A stretch of DNA of 34,653 nucleotides from contig CP070651.1 of assembly GCA_020354625.1 (NCBI GenBank), positions 2,690,507 to 2,725,159 on the forward strand. Reading direction: 5' to 3'. Of this stretch, positions 16,101-23,582 are shown in pieces. The notes under the pieces were generated by a model. That model saw only the letters and a program-made list of their open reading frames with translations. It searched no databases and was not told where the DNA came from. The stretch's first letter is position 1; each line of letters starts with the position of its first letter. This DNA comes from Trueperaceae bacterium (GTDB lineage Bacteria > Deinococcota > Deinococci > Deinococcales > Trueperaceae). The position numbers and the translations under genes were made by a program.

Positions 16101-16330
16101 GGGGAGGGTTTCAACAGACGCAGTGGGTGCTCGAAGGACTCGCTGATGCCTATGAGATTTCGGGGGACGCTGTCATCGGCAGCTATGTCGAACGCGGCCT
16201 GGCGGCGATCGGGCGATTCCCCGAGGGTTTGGATCATCTAGGGCTGGGAAAAGCGATGGCCCAACAGATGCGCTACGTGCCGGCCATCTTGGCGGCTCTG
16301 GAGAAGCGCCCATTGAGAGCCGATTCGTGA
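13172..16330 (+). CDS. Large exo-rhamnogalacturonan-lyase-like protein (PL26/PcRGLX type)
   Basis: A 1052-residue protein, the largest enzyme of the locus. Residues about 1-165 form an N-terminal beta-rich region I do not recognise. About 170-265 looks like a fibronectin-III domain (TSYTATVTVTEPEG). About 270-460 resembles the RIFT-barrel first domain of PcRGL-type lyases, with LPLTFGVPLPQGTL and TWPDGSARWVLIDG. From about 690 to the end is an alpha/alpha-toroid, including FGQLNYGDWYGESGWSW and HMPGHLGGYLPALF. PcRGL cleaves rhamnogalacturonan I from its end by beta-elimination. A cysteine cluster, CGCGYPRC near residues 907-914, could bind a metal. There is no signal peptide, so it acts on imported oligosaccharide. 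The family call rests on remembered motifs and the polysaccharide is not certain. Confidence 0.68.
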   Translation: MELLPHIDLIDPELITVLLSDPQNFSWRAIDSEGLDSWSPDIGLSSYPNPSIVRPVAVARSGMASTLRHRFWSTVERQADHTGHRYIGILIYIPVGEPCPMELRLGAHEIGRVEPKRRDNRLHLIVVDRAVRFLGEMEIFQLTAPGPGRYRIETFALLKERPAPARFIPQIDKLSVHPSPRDTGRWQADLHLITSEVASVQVELTAEGRLVHQLEQPHHTALHRLRLSDLAPDTSYTATVTVTEPEGEQASESLTFTTRRGTPSEQPFSVPFELVNLADTDLSGLPLTFGVPLPQGTLSGGSNCLLKLGKHQQTAQLRTQATWPDGSARWVLIDGVVPPTSDRVTKGVLEPTSQPNLALDGISSRSQEHRLTVAHNQLTVTVDRDEGITIEQEAGQQQPLRLSFASVLGNELPLTSGRLEHLTVETLGHRRAVIHCVVPHEDEGGTAHLQSNLRIHLYAGKPFVKLVHRLEVISPALAPAAAGGVLAEDVLKGPIGSAVAGTKGEASTLLTLRSFALQLSCPDVRSVAVLGRSWDATEDWRLLQKNDHGYAVFTGERMTKHQGRATGQFTLEHSNGSFGVGIKDFWQTYPKGLRVQAGAVEIELFPALTAKTLPDEHESDPEAWHRLYFWLQGGLYRLKAGMALTSELVLDLAGETGAVFDWLENPPVVRPALEHLNRCRALGPIGSKTASLLPRYEALADEALTSFHRDQAHFRAFGQLNYGDWYGESGWSWGNNEYDPAYCAYIEFLRGGEPAWATWGAKAVRHLVDVDTLNHSADPSEIGGQAMHMPGHLGGYLPALFRSKMKGTNSIPSHTWVEGPLLHLLLTGDETVRESIEKTKGWLLQKRWFDCYDFSNCREAGWHLIHLCMLASATDDPMCLNAAALIVRRVLERQSPEGGWLRMLTESHCGCGYPRCRGEAGFMVGVLLSGLQRYHHLTGDRGVAESIIAGARWLIAHTFDEASGHFRYTSCRNRSLGGGFQQTQWVLEGLADAYEISGDAVIGSYVERGLAAIGRFPEGLDHLGLGKAMAQQMRYVPAILAALEKRPLRADS

Positions 16331-16349
16331 CGCGTATGGGGATGAGAGT

Positions 16350-17144
16350 ATGAACCACTGGCAAGAACGCCTCGCCATCATCAGCGATGAGGCCTCGGAA
16401 TCGTTTGCTGAAGCCGTGTCCATCTCTCTGCCGCTTGGGATCAAAGCCTTTGAGCTGCGCAGTCTGGAAGGGAAGCGTTTTCCGCAGGTGAGTCAGGACA
16501 CCATCACCTCGATCATCGAGACCACAAAACAGCACAGGCTCGAGCTATTGGGCGTGAGCCCCGGCTTTTTCAAGCATCCCCTCGACAGTCCTCAAACGGA
16601 GCAGGCCTTTGAACGCGGGTTCTCTGAAGCCTTCCGCCTCATGGAACAGCTCGGCATCACCCAGATGACCGTTTTCAGCTTCGAGCGTCGAGGCGGCCGC
16701 GAGGCGCCGATCCCCGAGGGGGTGCTCGAGCAGCTCGGGCGGGCGAAGCGACGATGCCGGCGCGAGGGCGTCGCCCTGCTCATCGAAAACAACCCTGCCG
16801 GTTGGGCTGATACCGGAGCGAACCTGGCGTATCTCGCCGACAAACTCGGCTTACAGGTCGTCTGGGATCCTGCCAACGCAGCCGCCTCGGGAGAGCGAGC
16901 CTATCCCGAAGGCTACGAAAAGGTCCGCGAGCACATCCACCACGTGCACTTCAAAAATTGGGTGCCACAAACAGGGAATGTCGATCTCATAAGCGGTGTG
17001 GTCGATATGCAGGCGCAGATCGCAGCCCTCAAAGCCGATGGCTACGAGGGCTACTACTGCCTCGAACCGCACCGGTGGCACGAGCGGGAAGCAGCGACGC
17101 GCCGCAACGCCGAACAGTTGCATAGGATGCTAAGCCATGGCTGA
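16350..17144 (+). CDS. Sugar phosphate isomerase/epimerase family protein (TIM barrel)
   Basis: A 264-residue cytosolic TIM barrel of the xylose-isomerase-like superfamily. The metal tetrad is E146 (LLIENN), D173 (VVWDPAN), H200 (HHVHFKN) and E239 (YCLEPH). The order and spacing are almost identical to those of the protein at 29-841, though the overall sequences differ. The H-x-x-N-W feature after H200 is common in hydroxypyruvate-isomerase and inosose-type members. It starts at ATG 16350, 19 bp after the large lyase gene, and is the last gene of the first rightward unit before a 310-bp gap. It probably isomerises a sugar or keto-acid released by the lyases. The substrate is unknown. Confidence 0.83.
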   Translation: MNHWQERLAIISDEASESFAEAVSISLPLGIKAFELRSLEGKRFPQVSQDTITSIIETTKQHRLELLGVSPGFFKHPLDSPQTEQAFERGFSEAFRLMEQLGITQMTVFSFERRGGREAPIPEGVLEQLGRAKRRCRREGVALLIENNPAGWADTGANLAYLADKLGLQVVWDPANAAASGERAYPEGYEKVREHIHHVHFKNWVPQTGNVDLISGVVDMQAQIAALKADGYEGYYCLEPHRWHEREAATRRNAEQLHRMLSHG

Positions 17145-17454
17145 AGCCACTCCCCCCATCGGCAGCATCGTTGTCGATACAGGCGATAGATCTGTTCGGC
17201 CTATTTTGAGGAACCATGACAAGGTGGGGTGCTTTTCCGTTGTTTTTTCCGGCACAGCCAGATCAAACAACAGCGTCTCACCCACAAGAAACGACCGACT
17301 TCTCAGCAGGATTCCAGACGAAAGGCGACGAAATGAGGTGGGTGTACGGCACAGCGTAGCGCAAGAATGGAGCCAGGGCCATGAGACAACATATTGAGTC
17401 GAATCGAAACCGTAGCGCTGCTTCTGCAGCACACCATTTCAGGGAGGTTATGTG
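17145..17454. other. 310-bp gap between catabolic units; no gene called
   Basis: The gap separates the isomerase gene from the second aldolase-type gene. I see a possible GTTGTTT/AAACAAC long-loop hairpin at 17239-17271 and a short GCTGC-TTCT-GCAGC hairpin near 17416-17429. Open frames exist on both strands here, including about 100 codons on the - strand, but none shows a ribosome binding site or a recognisable family. It may be leader and promoter sequence, or an eroded insertion. Confidence 0.4.
17441..17447 (+). promoter_or_regulatory. Ribosome binding site of the second DHDPS-family gene
   Basis: AGGGAGG lies 7 nt before ATG 17455 and only 4 nt before the in-frame GTG 17452. The spacing favours ATG 17455 as the start. 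Confidence 0.75.
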
Positions 17455-18402
17455 ATGGCGAGACCGAAACCGAGCGGCATTTTTCCGGCGATACCGATCC
17501 CCTTTGCGTCCGACTGGAGCCTAGACGAGGCTGGTTTTCGCCAGTACTTGCAGTGGATCAGCCAACAGGGGGTCCAAGGGCTGGTAACGAACGGTCACAC
17601 CGGCGAAATCAGTTCGCTGAGTCGCGAAGAACGCCGGCGGGTCACCGCAGTGTGCGTGGACGAAGTAGGGCATCTGCTGCCCGTCTACTCCGGCATCTCT
17701 GCCGAGGGGACCATCGAAGCCGTCGAACACGCCCAAGACGCCCAAGCAGCAGGGGCCAAAGGTATCTTGCTGATGCCCCCACACAACTGGTTGCGCTTCG
17801 GCACCAAACCGGAGGCGAAAGTCGACTTCTTCAGAGACGTGGCGGCGGCGATCGACATCGATATCATCGTGCACCTCTACCCCGCCTGGACCAAGACCTT
17901 TTACACCGTCGACATGCGCCAGGCCATGGGCGATATCGACAACGTAGTGGCCATCAAAGATGGCACCAGGGAGATGGCGCAGTACCAAAAGGATTTGAGC
18001 ATCCTCAAAAAGAGCCATCCGGATATCGCCATCCTGACCTGCCACGACGAGTACCTGCTACCGACCATGATCTTCGGCATCGATGGAGCGCTCGTCGGCT
18101 TTGGCAGCCTGGTTCCCGAACTGATTACAGGGCTCTGGAAAGCGGTTCAGGCGAACGATATCGTCTTGGCCCGCCGCTTCGAGGAACGCCTGCTGCCGCT
18201 CAAGCTGGCCGTGTACGGGATGGGCGAGCCCTCAGGGGATGCACACGCCCGCCTCAAAGAGGCCCTGGTGCAGCGCGGACTCTTCCCATCAGCGCGCATG
18301 CGTCCCCCCGTACCGGCCTTGACCGACGCCGAGAAGCAGACGATTGCAGACGCCTTCAAGGCGGCGGGGGTCGAGCGAGAGGTCGTCCACGCTGTTTCAT
18401 GA
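17455..18402 (+). CDS. Dihydrodipicolinate synthase family aldolase/dehydratase (second copy)
   Basis: A 315-residue Schiff-base TIM barrel. From ATG 17455 the catalytic lysine is K168 in VVAIKDGT, the tyrosine is Y142 in VHLYPAW, and the pyruvate-binding loop is GHTGE (47-51). That loop is closer to the canonical GTTGE than the GQASE of the paralogue at 8884-9795. The C-terminal helices are complete. KDG aldolases and 5-keto-4-deoxyglucarate dehydratases belong here, both fitting degradation of unsaturated uronates produced by lyases. It begins a second unit with its own long leader; the PL22-like gene follows by 108 bp. Two differently tuned members in one locus suggest two distinct keto-acid intermediates. 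Confidence 0.87.
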   Translation: MARPKPSGIFPAIPIPFASDWSLDEAGFRQYLQWISQQGVQGLVTNGHTGEISSLSREERRRVTAVCVDEVGHLLPVYSGISAEGTIEAVEHAQDAQAAGAKGILLMPPHNWLRFGTKPEAKVDFFRDVAAAIDIDIIVHLYPAWTKTFYTVDMRQAMGDIDNVVAIKDGTREMAQYQKDLSILKKSHPDIAILTCHDEYLLPTMIFGIDGALVGFGSLVPELITGLWKAVQANDIVLARRFEERLLPLKLAVYGMGEPSGDAHARLKEALVQRGLFPSARMRPPVPALTDAEKQTIADAFKAAGVEREVVHAVS

Positions 18403-18500
18403 GCGACCCCAACTGTCTTGAACAAACGGGGAGGCGAGGGGGTGGTCGCCTCATGGCATCTTTTACCCCCCCGCTCCCCTGCTCCTCTGGAGCACCGACT

Positions 18501-18505
18501 AGGAG
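18501..18505 (+). promoter_or_regulatory. Ribosome binding site deciding the start of the PL22-like gene
   Basis: AGGAG lies 5 nt before the GTG at 18511. The in-frame stretch upstream, back to 18418, is low in family-like sequence, so GTG 18511 is the likely start. Confidence 0.6.
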
Positions 18506-18510
18506 CAGCC

Positions 18511-19629
18511 GTGTCTCGAGGTAGTCGCTATCCGGCCGAATCGGTAAACTATCAAGACTCCCGAACCGGAGTACGGATCAGGCAGGTCACCGACCACCCC
18601 TCGATCCACCACCACCCCATTTTCATCGTGCCTGCCTACGACGATGCCATGGAGCGGCTGATCTTCGTGTCGCACCGCACGGGCCGGCCCGAGATCTTTG
18701 CCGAAGAACGGGCCAGCGGCGAGCTGATTCAGCTGACGGAGCGAGATCATCTGTCCGAATACTCGATCTACCCCTCGCACGACGGCCGCTATGTCTACTT
18801 CACGGCCGGCTCGAGCGCCTGGCGCGTCCACACGGAGTCCTTTGAAACGGAGATGCTCGTCGATTTCGGCGCGGTGGCATTAAAAGAGGCAGGCATGGTG
18901 GCCTCGGCCATGGGCACCACCGCCTTGAGCGCGAACGACAGGTGGTGGGCCGTGCGGTTCAGCGTGGGTGATGAGGCCTCGATCGCGGTGATCGACACCG
19001 AGACGCTCGAGTACCAGGTCATCTTGCAACGTGACAGCGTGGCACACATGATGTTTTGCCCCGACGACGACACCCTGCTCTACTACGCAGGCCCGCTCAA
19101 AGACCGCGTCTGGCTGATCAACCGCGATGGGAGCGACAACCGCCGTCTCTATCAGCGAAAAGCGGGGGAATGGATCACCCACGAGGTATGGATTCCGGGC
19201 ACGAAAGAGCTCGCCTTCGTCGATTGGCCCCACGGCATCCGCTGTGTCCACGCAGACAGCGAACGGGAGCGCCGGGTGACGTCGTTTAACGCTTGGCACG
19301 CCATCTGCAACCGTGACGGCAGCCTGATGGTCGCCGATACCAACTATCCAGATCGGGGGCTACAGCTCTTCAACCCGTTAGATGGGGTGGGAAGCCCTGA
19401 AGTCATCTGCTTTCCCGGCGCGTCCAACATGGGCGAGCACTGGGCCGGGCCTTTCCCCTATGAACACGGCCCCATCAACGTCAACGCCCCGCAGCACACC
19501 CACCCACACCCCTCGTTTTCACCAGATAGCCGCCACATCGTCTTTACCAGCGACCAGACGGGCTACGCCCAAGTCTACGAAGCTGAGATACCCACCGACA
19601 TGATAGGGAGAATAAAACATGGGTCATGA
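18511..19629 (+). CDS. Oligogalacturonate-lyase-like (PL22) beta-propeller
   Basis: A 372-residue seven-bladed propeller of the oligogalacturonide-lyase type, a cytosolic enzyme that splits short uronate oligomers by beta-elimination. The metal site of PL22 is a QxxHxH motif plus an upstream histidine. Both are visible, as Q328, H331 and H333 within APQHTHPHPSFSPD, and H263 in NAWHA. Blades carry WD40/TolB-like repeats such as TDHPSIHHHPIF and YPSHDGRYVYFTAG. GTG 18511 is chosen on the basis of AGGAG just upstream. There is no signal peptide. Its last 11 bp overlap the oxidoreductase start, indicating coupled translation. It may make 4-deoxy-5-keto-uronates that feed the neighbouring dehydrogenase and aldolase. 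The exact uronate (galacturonate or another) is unknown. Confidence 0.82.
   Translation: MSRGSRYPAESVNYQDSRTGVRIRQVTDHPSIHHHPIFIVPAYDDAMERLIFVSHRTGRPEIFAEERASGELIQLTERDHLSEYSIYPSHDGRYVYFTAGSSAWRVHTESFETEMLVDFGAVALKEAGMVASAMGTTALSANDRWWAVRFSVGDEASIAVIDTETLEYQVILQRDSVAHMMFCPDDDTLLYYAGPLKDRVWLINRDGSDNRRLYQRKAGEWITHEVWIPGTKELAFVDWPHGIRCVHADSERERRVTSFNAWHAICNRDGSLMVADTNYPDRGLQLFNPLDGVGSPEVICFPGASNMGEHWAGPFPYEHGPINVNAPQHTHPHPSFSPDSRHIVFTSDQTGYAQVYEAEIPTDMIGRIKHGS
19605..19610 (+). promoter_or_regulatory. Ribosome binding site of the Gfo/Idh/MocA gene
   Basis: AGGGAG lies 8 nt before ATG 19619, inside the end of the PL22-like coding region. It supports the 11-bp overlap between the two genes. Confidence 0.7.
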
Positions 19630-20869
19630 GCCGCTCACCGTTGCGCTGATCGGAACGGGTAACCGTTCGAAAAAGATCTACCGGGCCGTCTTCGAAGCCA
19701 TCAAACCTTGGGTAAAGATCGTCGCCGTATGCGACCCGGTGCGTGAGTCGACCGACGCCTTTGCCGAGAGTATCGGCGTGCCGGCCTTTTACGATCTCAA
19801 AGAGTTGGTCGAGGCGCGGCCGATGGAAGCCGCGTTCGTGGTCACCCCCGTTCCGTCGCACCACTCGATCGCCTGCTACCTGCTCTCACACGGGGTTCAC
19901 GTCAACGTCGAGACCAGCATGTGCAGCCTTTTGGCACAAGCCCAAGACATGGTCAAAACAGCGCGCGAGCACCGTGCGATTTTGCGCGTGGCCGAGAACT
20001 TCTTCCGCTTCCCCTTCGACCGCATGATGAAGCTCGTCGCCCAAGATGGATTCATCGGTCCCGTGAAACGGCTCACCTGCTGGCACGACCACACCGGCTA
20101 CCACAACAATTCGCGCTGGATCCACTTTTTCGAAAGCTATCCCACCGCCGTACAGTCGATCGAACACACCATGCCGACGGTGCCTCACAACGAGATGGTG
20201 CATCGGCATCACGTGAGCGAGACGTACCGGGCCCGCTTTTTCTGGTTCCCTGATGACAATCCCGACGGTGCGCTGGTCATCGACCACGCCGGCAACATCA
20301 AGAGTATGCTGGGGCGCTATCCGCGACCAGGGTATACCGAACTCGCCGGGGCCAGAGGCAGCATCATGCAGGAGGCAGGCCTCGACTGGCACGGCATCGG
20401 CGAGGTCAGGTATTGCACCGATCGCTCCCTCATGCACGGTGCTGAGGCAGATCTTCACTACCCGATCGTTCACGTCGGAGACGGCAACGACTGGTTCTCG
20501 TCCCACGTCGACCTGCCTACAGGCCGGCTCGAATACCAAAACCCGTACCGAATCGGAAACCCGGAGCACATCGGCACCGGACACCGGCGCGACTACTACC
20601 GGGCCGCAGTGGTCGGGCACATCGTCGACTTTGTCGACAGCGTTCGGGGCACCAAAGCACCCGAATACACCGATGAAGACGCCATGATGGCCATGATGAT
20701 GGAAGTGGCCGCCCGCGAGTCCACGATGCAAGAAGGGAAGCGCCTGCAGCTGCCGCTCGAAGGCGATCTGGAATCCGAAGAGGTACTGCGCGCCAAGGAG
20801 AGAGCGAACTACGGGGTCGATCCGCTCGACATCGAAGGGATGCTGGCGATCAGCTACCCGAGGCCGTGA
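19619..20869 (+). CDS. Gfo/Idh/MocA-family oxidoreductase with a non-canonical EKP motif
   Basis: A 416-residue NAD(P)-dependent oxidoreductase. The Rossmann fold opens with VALIGTGNRSK (8-18) and the second strand IVAVCDP ends at residue 40. The region that normally holds E-K-P reads VNVETSM (E98-T99), so the lysine that usually contacts cofactor and substrate is a threonine. The C-terminal alpha/beta domain is complete, with WHDHTGYHNN and the family-typical HIVDFVDSVRG. It overlaps the PL22-like gene by 11 bp, so the two proteins probably act in sequence on the same uronate or its keto product. The missing lysine could mean an unusual reaction, or a non-oxidative use of NAD as in some glycosidases of this fold. 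It is the last gene of the locus. Confidence 0.85.
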   Translation: MGHEPLTVALIGTGNRSKKIYRAVFEAIKPWVKIVAVCDPVRESTDAFAESIGVPAFYDLKELVEARPMEAAFVVTPVPSHHSIACYLLSHGVHVNVETSMCSLLAQAQDMVKTAREHRAILRVAENFFRFPFDRMMKLVAQDGFIGPVKRLTCWHDHTGYHNNSRWIHFFESYPTAVQSIEHTMPTVPHNEMVHRHHVSETYRARFFWFPDDNPDGALVIDHAGNIKSMLGRYPRPGYTELAGARGSIMQEAGLDWHGIGEVRYCTDRSLMHGAEADLHYPIVHVGDGNDWFSSHVDLPTGRLEYQNPYRIGNPEHIGTGHRRDYYRAAVVGHIVDFVDSVRGTKAPEYTDEDAMMAMMMEVAARESTMQEGKRLQLPLEGDLESEEVLRAKERANYGVDPLDIEGMLAISYPRP

Positions 20870-20990
20870 GGTAGGTGAGCGCCGCTACAGGTCGGTAGAA
20901 CTCTTACGGCGAGCGTGGGAATCCTGCCCACCGCCGCCGCAGATGAACGTGCTTTGCTTTACTTGAAGGTACGCAGGTACCTAGCTGCGG

Positions 20991-22286
20991 ATGAGCCGTG
21001 ATGGCTTTGGGCTCTGGGTAGGAATCATGAATGGCCGCGAGCATAAGCCGGTTCGAGTTCGACCCTTCCTGCTAGGAACACCCTGGCGTTTGGCCTGGCG
21101 CAACACCTGGCGCCATAGGCGTCGCACCGCCCTCTTGATCGTCGTGGTGGCCTACGCCACCGTTGCCACAATCTTCTATTGGAGCTTCGTCGACGGCTAC
21201 CTGGAATCGGTGGTGAACAGCCATGCGCGCTTTATCGCCGCGCCGGTCCGCGTGACTCAGGAGAGCTGGTTCGAAGATCCCGATCCGGAACACGCGCTGC
21301 CGAGCCTCGACTTTCTGGCCGAGGTACTGGCCTTGGCAAACGTGCAAGCCGCTGCGCCAAGGCTCGAGTTCGCCGCCTTGGTGAGATCGGCCTACGGCTC
21401 CGAAGGGCTTACGGTGCGTGGGGTCGATCCCGCTGCCGAAAGGGCTGTGAGCCAACTGCCCGGTAAGGTGATCCAGGGCCGCTGGTTGGTAGGACGCGGT
21501 GAGGTGGTGCTCGGCTACCTGGCAGCGGAGCGGCTCGACATCCGGCTCGGGGAACGTCTGGTGCTCGATACCGCGGCCTTGGCCGGGTATCGAGCCGTGG
21601 GTCTGGAGGTGGTCGGATTCATCGACGCCGGGATCGCCGGGGTCGACCAGAACAGCGTGCTGATCCACCTCGAAGACGCCCGCGCTCTGACCGGAGTCGC
21701 CACGGCGACGACCCTCGCCTTGGCAGTACCGCACGGACGGGAGGCTGCTTCTGCCAGAGACGTTACACCGCTACTGCCCCCCGGAGTCAAGGCATACGGC
21801 GTGTGGGACTTGATCGGGCCGATCAAGACCGATGTGATCGGCGCCAAGGTCTCGGCCATCCCCATCGGACTGCTGCTCGCAGCCTTTGCGGCCATGGCGG
21901 TGACGAGCACCGTTCTGGTCAGCGTTTTGGAGCGCAGTCGCGAGTTGGGCGTGGTGCAGGCACTGGGCTTGCGGTCCGAACGGTTGGCGAAGATGATCGC
22001 GCTCGAGGCGATCATCGCTACCTCGCTGGGCTACGGCGTGGGCTTGGTGATCGGCTACGGGATCATCTCGATCTTCGCCAGCTACAACCTGATCGGACCG
22101 CTGTTTGCCTCGGCCGGCGAGGCCTGGGCGTCGGCCGGCTTGGCCGAGGAGTTCTATGCAGCGATCCACCCGATCTACGTCGTGTACGCCCTGGCCACGG
22201 TGGTGCTGGCGGGACTGTTTAGCCTGCTGGTGCCGGTACGGCACGTAAGAAGGCTCCAGCCGACCGAGGCGATGAGACCCGAGTAG
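20991..22286 (+). CDS. ABC transporter permease of the FtsX/MacB/LolE type (first of two)
   Basis: A 431-residue membrane protein. TM1 is at about residues 45-66, followed by a large extracytoplasmic MacB-core-like domain to about 280, then three TM segments near 285-310, 330-357 and 390-415. The N-terminal WRLAWRNTWRHRRRTALL and the C-terminal LVPVRHVRRLQPTEAMRPE are family hallmarks. The start at ATG 20991 has no clear ribosome binding site; ATG 21027 is an alternative. The paralogous gene follows 10 bp later, so the pair likely forms a LolC/LolE-like heterodimer for lipoproteins, peptides or lipids. Its ATPase partner is not in the window. Confidence 0.88.
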   Translation: MSRDGFGLWVGIMNGREHKPVRVRPFLLGTPWRLAWRNTWRHRRRTALLIVVVAYATVATIFYWSFVDGYLESVVNSHARFIAAPVRVTQESWFEDPDPEHALPSLDFLAEVLALANVQAAAPRLEFAALVRSAYGSEGLTVRGVDPAAERAVSQLPGKVIQGRWLVGRGEVVLGYLAAERLDIRLGERLVLDTAALAGYRAVGLEVVGFIDAGIAGVDQNSVLIHLEDARALTGVATATTLALAVPHGREAASARDVTPLLPPGVKAYGVWDLIGPIKTDVIGAKVSAIPIGLLLAAFAAMAVTSTVLVSVLERSRELGVVQALGLRSERLAKMIALEAIIATSLGYGVGLVIGYGIISIFASYNLIGPLFASAGEAWASAGLAEEFYAAIHPIYVVYALATVVLAGLFSLLVPVRHVRRLQPTEAMRPE

Positions 22287-22296
22287 GGGTAGCCGT

Positions 22297-23526
22297 ATGT
22301 TCTCCCTGGCCTGGCGCAACATCTGGCGGAATCGCCGGCGCTGCCTGCTCACCGCCAGCTCGGTGGTGATGGTCGCCTCTCTGACCTTGGTCCTCTTCGG
22401 CTGCTCGGCCGCCCTGAAAAACGGGATGTTTCAAAACCTGACCGAAGATACCGGGCATCTTGTAGTTCAAGTGGAGTCCTGGCGGGACGTTCGCGCGTTC
22501 GACCAACTCCTCATCGACGAGGCGACCCAGTTGCAAGACCTCATCGAAGAGATCTCTCCCGCGGCCGAGCTCGCCGCGCTGCTCGAGGTTCCGACGCTCC
22601 TCTCCGGCAAGATGCGCTCCCGCGGTATCCGGTTGATCGGCATCGCACAACCGGCAGCACTAGAAGGGGTCTTCAAAGCCAAGTATCTGGCGGCCGGGCA
22701 GCTCATACAGCCTCATAGCCTCGACGAGGTGATCCTGGGCACAGGCTTGGCCAGGGCGCTACGCGTAGGCCTGGGCGACACCGTATACGCCTACGCCCCC
22801 GGCACCGAAGGGTACGGGGCGGTAGCTCTTACGGTGGTGGGGCTGCTCGACTTGCCGGCCACCGCCTTTGCCGCTCGCACCGCGTACGTGTCGCTATCAG
22901 CCGCCCAGGAACTAGCTGCCCCGGACGCCGTCACACGGTTCGAGCTCCACCTTCCGGAGCTGAAGCGGTTGGCGGATGAGAACGAGATCACCGGCCTACA
23001 GAAAAAACTCTCTTCGCAACTACCTGAGGAGCTGGTGGTAGAGAGTTGGCGCCAGGTCAACCCCGATCTAGCCACCATCCTCGACCTGCTCGAGCCGATG
23101 CTGCTCTTTTACGCCTTCATCTTTTTCGGTATGGCCGGCCTGCTGGTGGTGAACACCGTCTACCTGAGCCTGGTCGAACGAATTCGGGAGTTCGGGGTGA
23201 TCATCTCGCTGGGAGCCGGCCGTTGGAAGGTCATGCGCCTGGTGCTCCTCGAAACCGGTTTGCTGGTGTTGGGCGGCTCCCTGGTGGGGGGCGGCCTCGG
23301 CGTGCTCGGCGTACTCCGCATGAGCCAGGGATTCACGATGCCGCTGGGTCTGGCCGAGATCTACGCCGAGTTCGGCCTCCCCACCATGCTCTACGCCAGC
23401 CTCTCGACCGGACAGGTCCTATCGACGCTGCTCTTCGCAATCACCACCGCCATGCTGGCCGCCCTGTGGCCGGCTTGGGTAGCCGGCAGACTCGAGCCGG
23501 TCGAGGCGATGAAGTTCGTGACCTAA
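22297..23526 (+). CDS. ABC transporter permease of the FtsX/MacB/LolE type (second of two)
   Basis: A 409-residue paralogue of the preceding permease. TM1 is at about residues 17-36, after SLAWRNIWRNRRRCLL. A large extracytoplasmic domain runs to about 260, then three TM segments follow near 265-290, 312-340 and 370-400. The C-terminus reads WVAGRLEPVEAMKFVT, the usual FtsX ending. The gene begins 10 bp after its partner and ends the unit, facing a convergent gene with a palindromic terminator candidate between. Together with its partner it should need a LolD/MacB-type ATPase encoded elsewhere. Confidence 0.88.
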   Translation: MFSLAWRNIWRNRRRCLLTASSVVMVASLTLVLFGCSAALKNGMFQNLTEDTGHLVVQVESWRDVRAFDQLLIDEATQLQDLIEEISPAAELAALLEVPTLLSGKMRSRGIRLIGIAQPAALEGVFKAKYLAAGQLIQPHSLDEVILGTGLARALRVGLGDTVYAYAPGTEGYGAVALTVVGLLDLPATAFAARTAYVSLSAAQELAAPDAVTRFELHLPELKRLADENEITGLQKKLSSQLPEELVVESWRQVNPDLATILDLLEPMLLFYAFIFFGMAGLLVVNTVYLSLVERIREFGVIISLGAGRWKVMRLVLLETGLLVLGGSLVGGGLGVLGVLRMSQGFTMPLGLAEIYAEFGLPTMLYASLSTGQVLSTLLFAITTAMLAALWPAWVAGRLEPVEAMKFVT

Positions 23527-23582
23527 ACCGGCTTTCAGTGCACTTGTCACGCCAACTGAACGCATTTGCTCAACCTCGCTCT

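Noticed and set aside
17130-17432. A 100-codon - strand frame in the gap before the second aldolase gene, thought of as a transposase start
   Set aside because: No transposase motif, inverted ends or target duplication could be confirmed, and the protein matches nothing I recognise.
18418-18510. Longer N-terminus for the PL22-like protein
   Set aside because: The extra 31 residues are not family-like, and AGGAG directly before GTG 18511 marks a better start.
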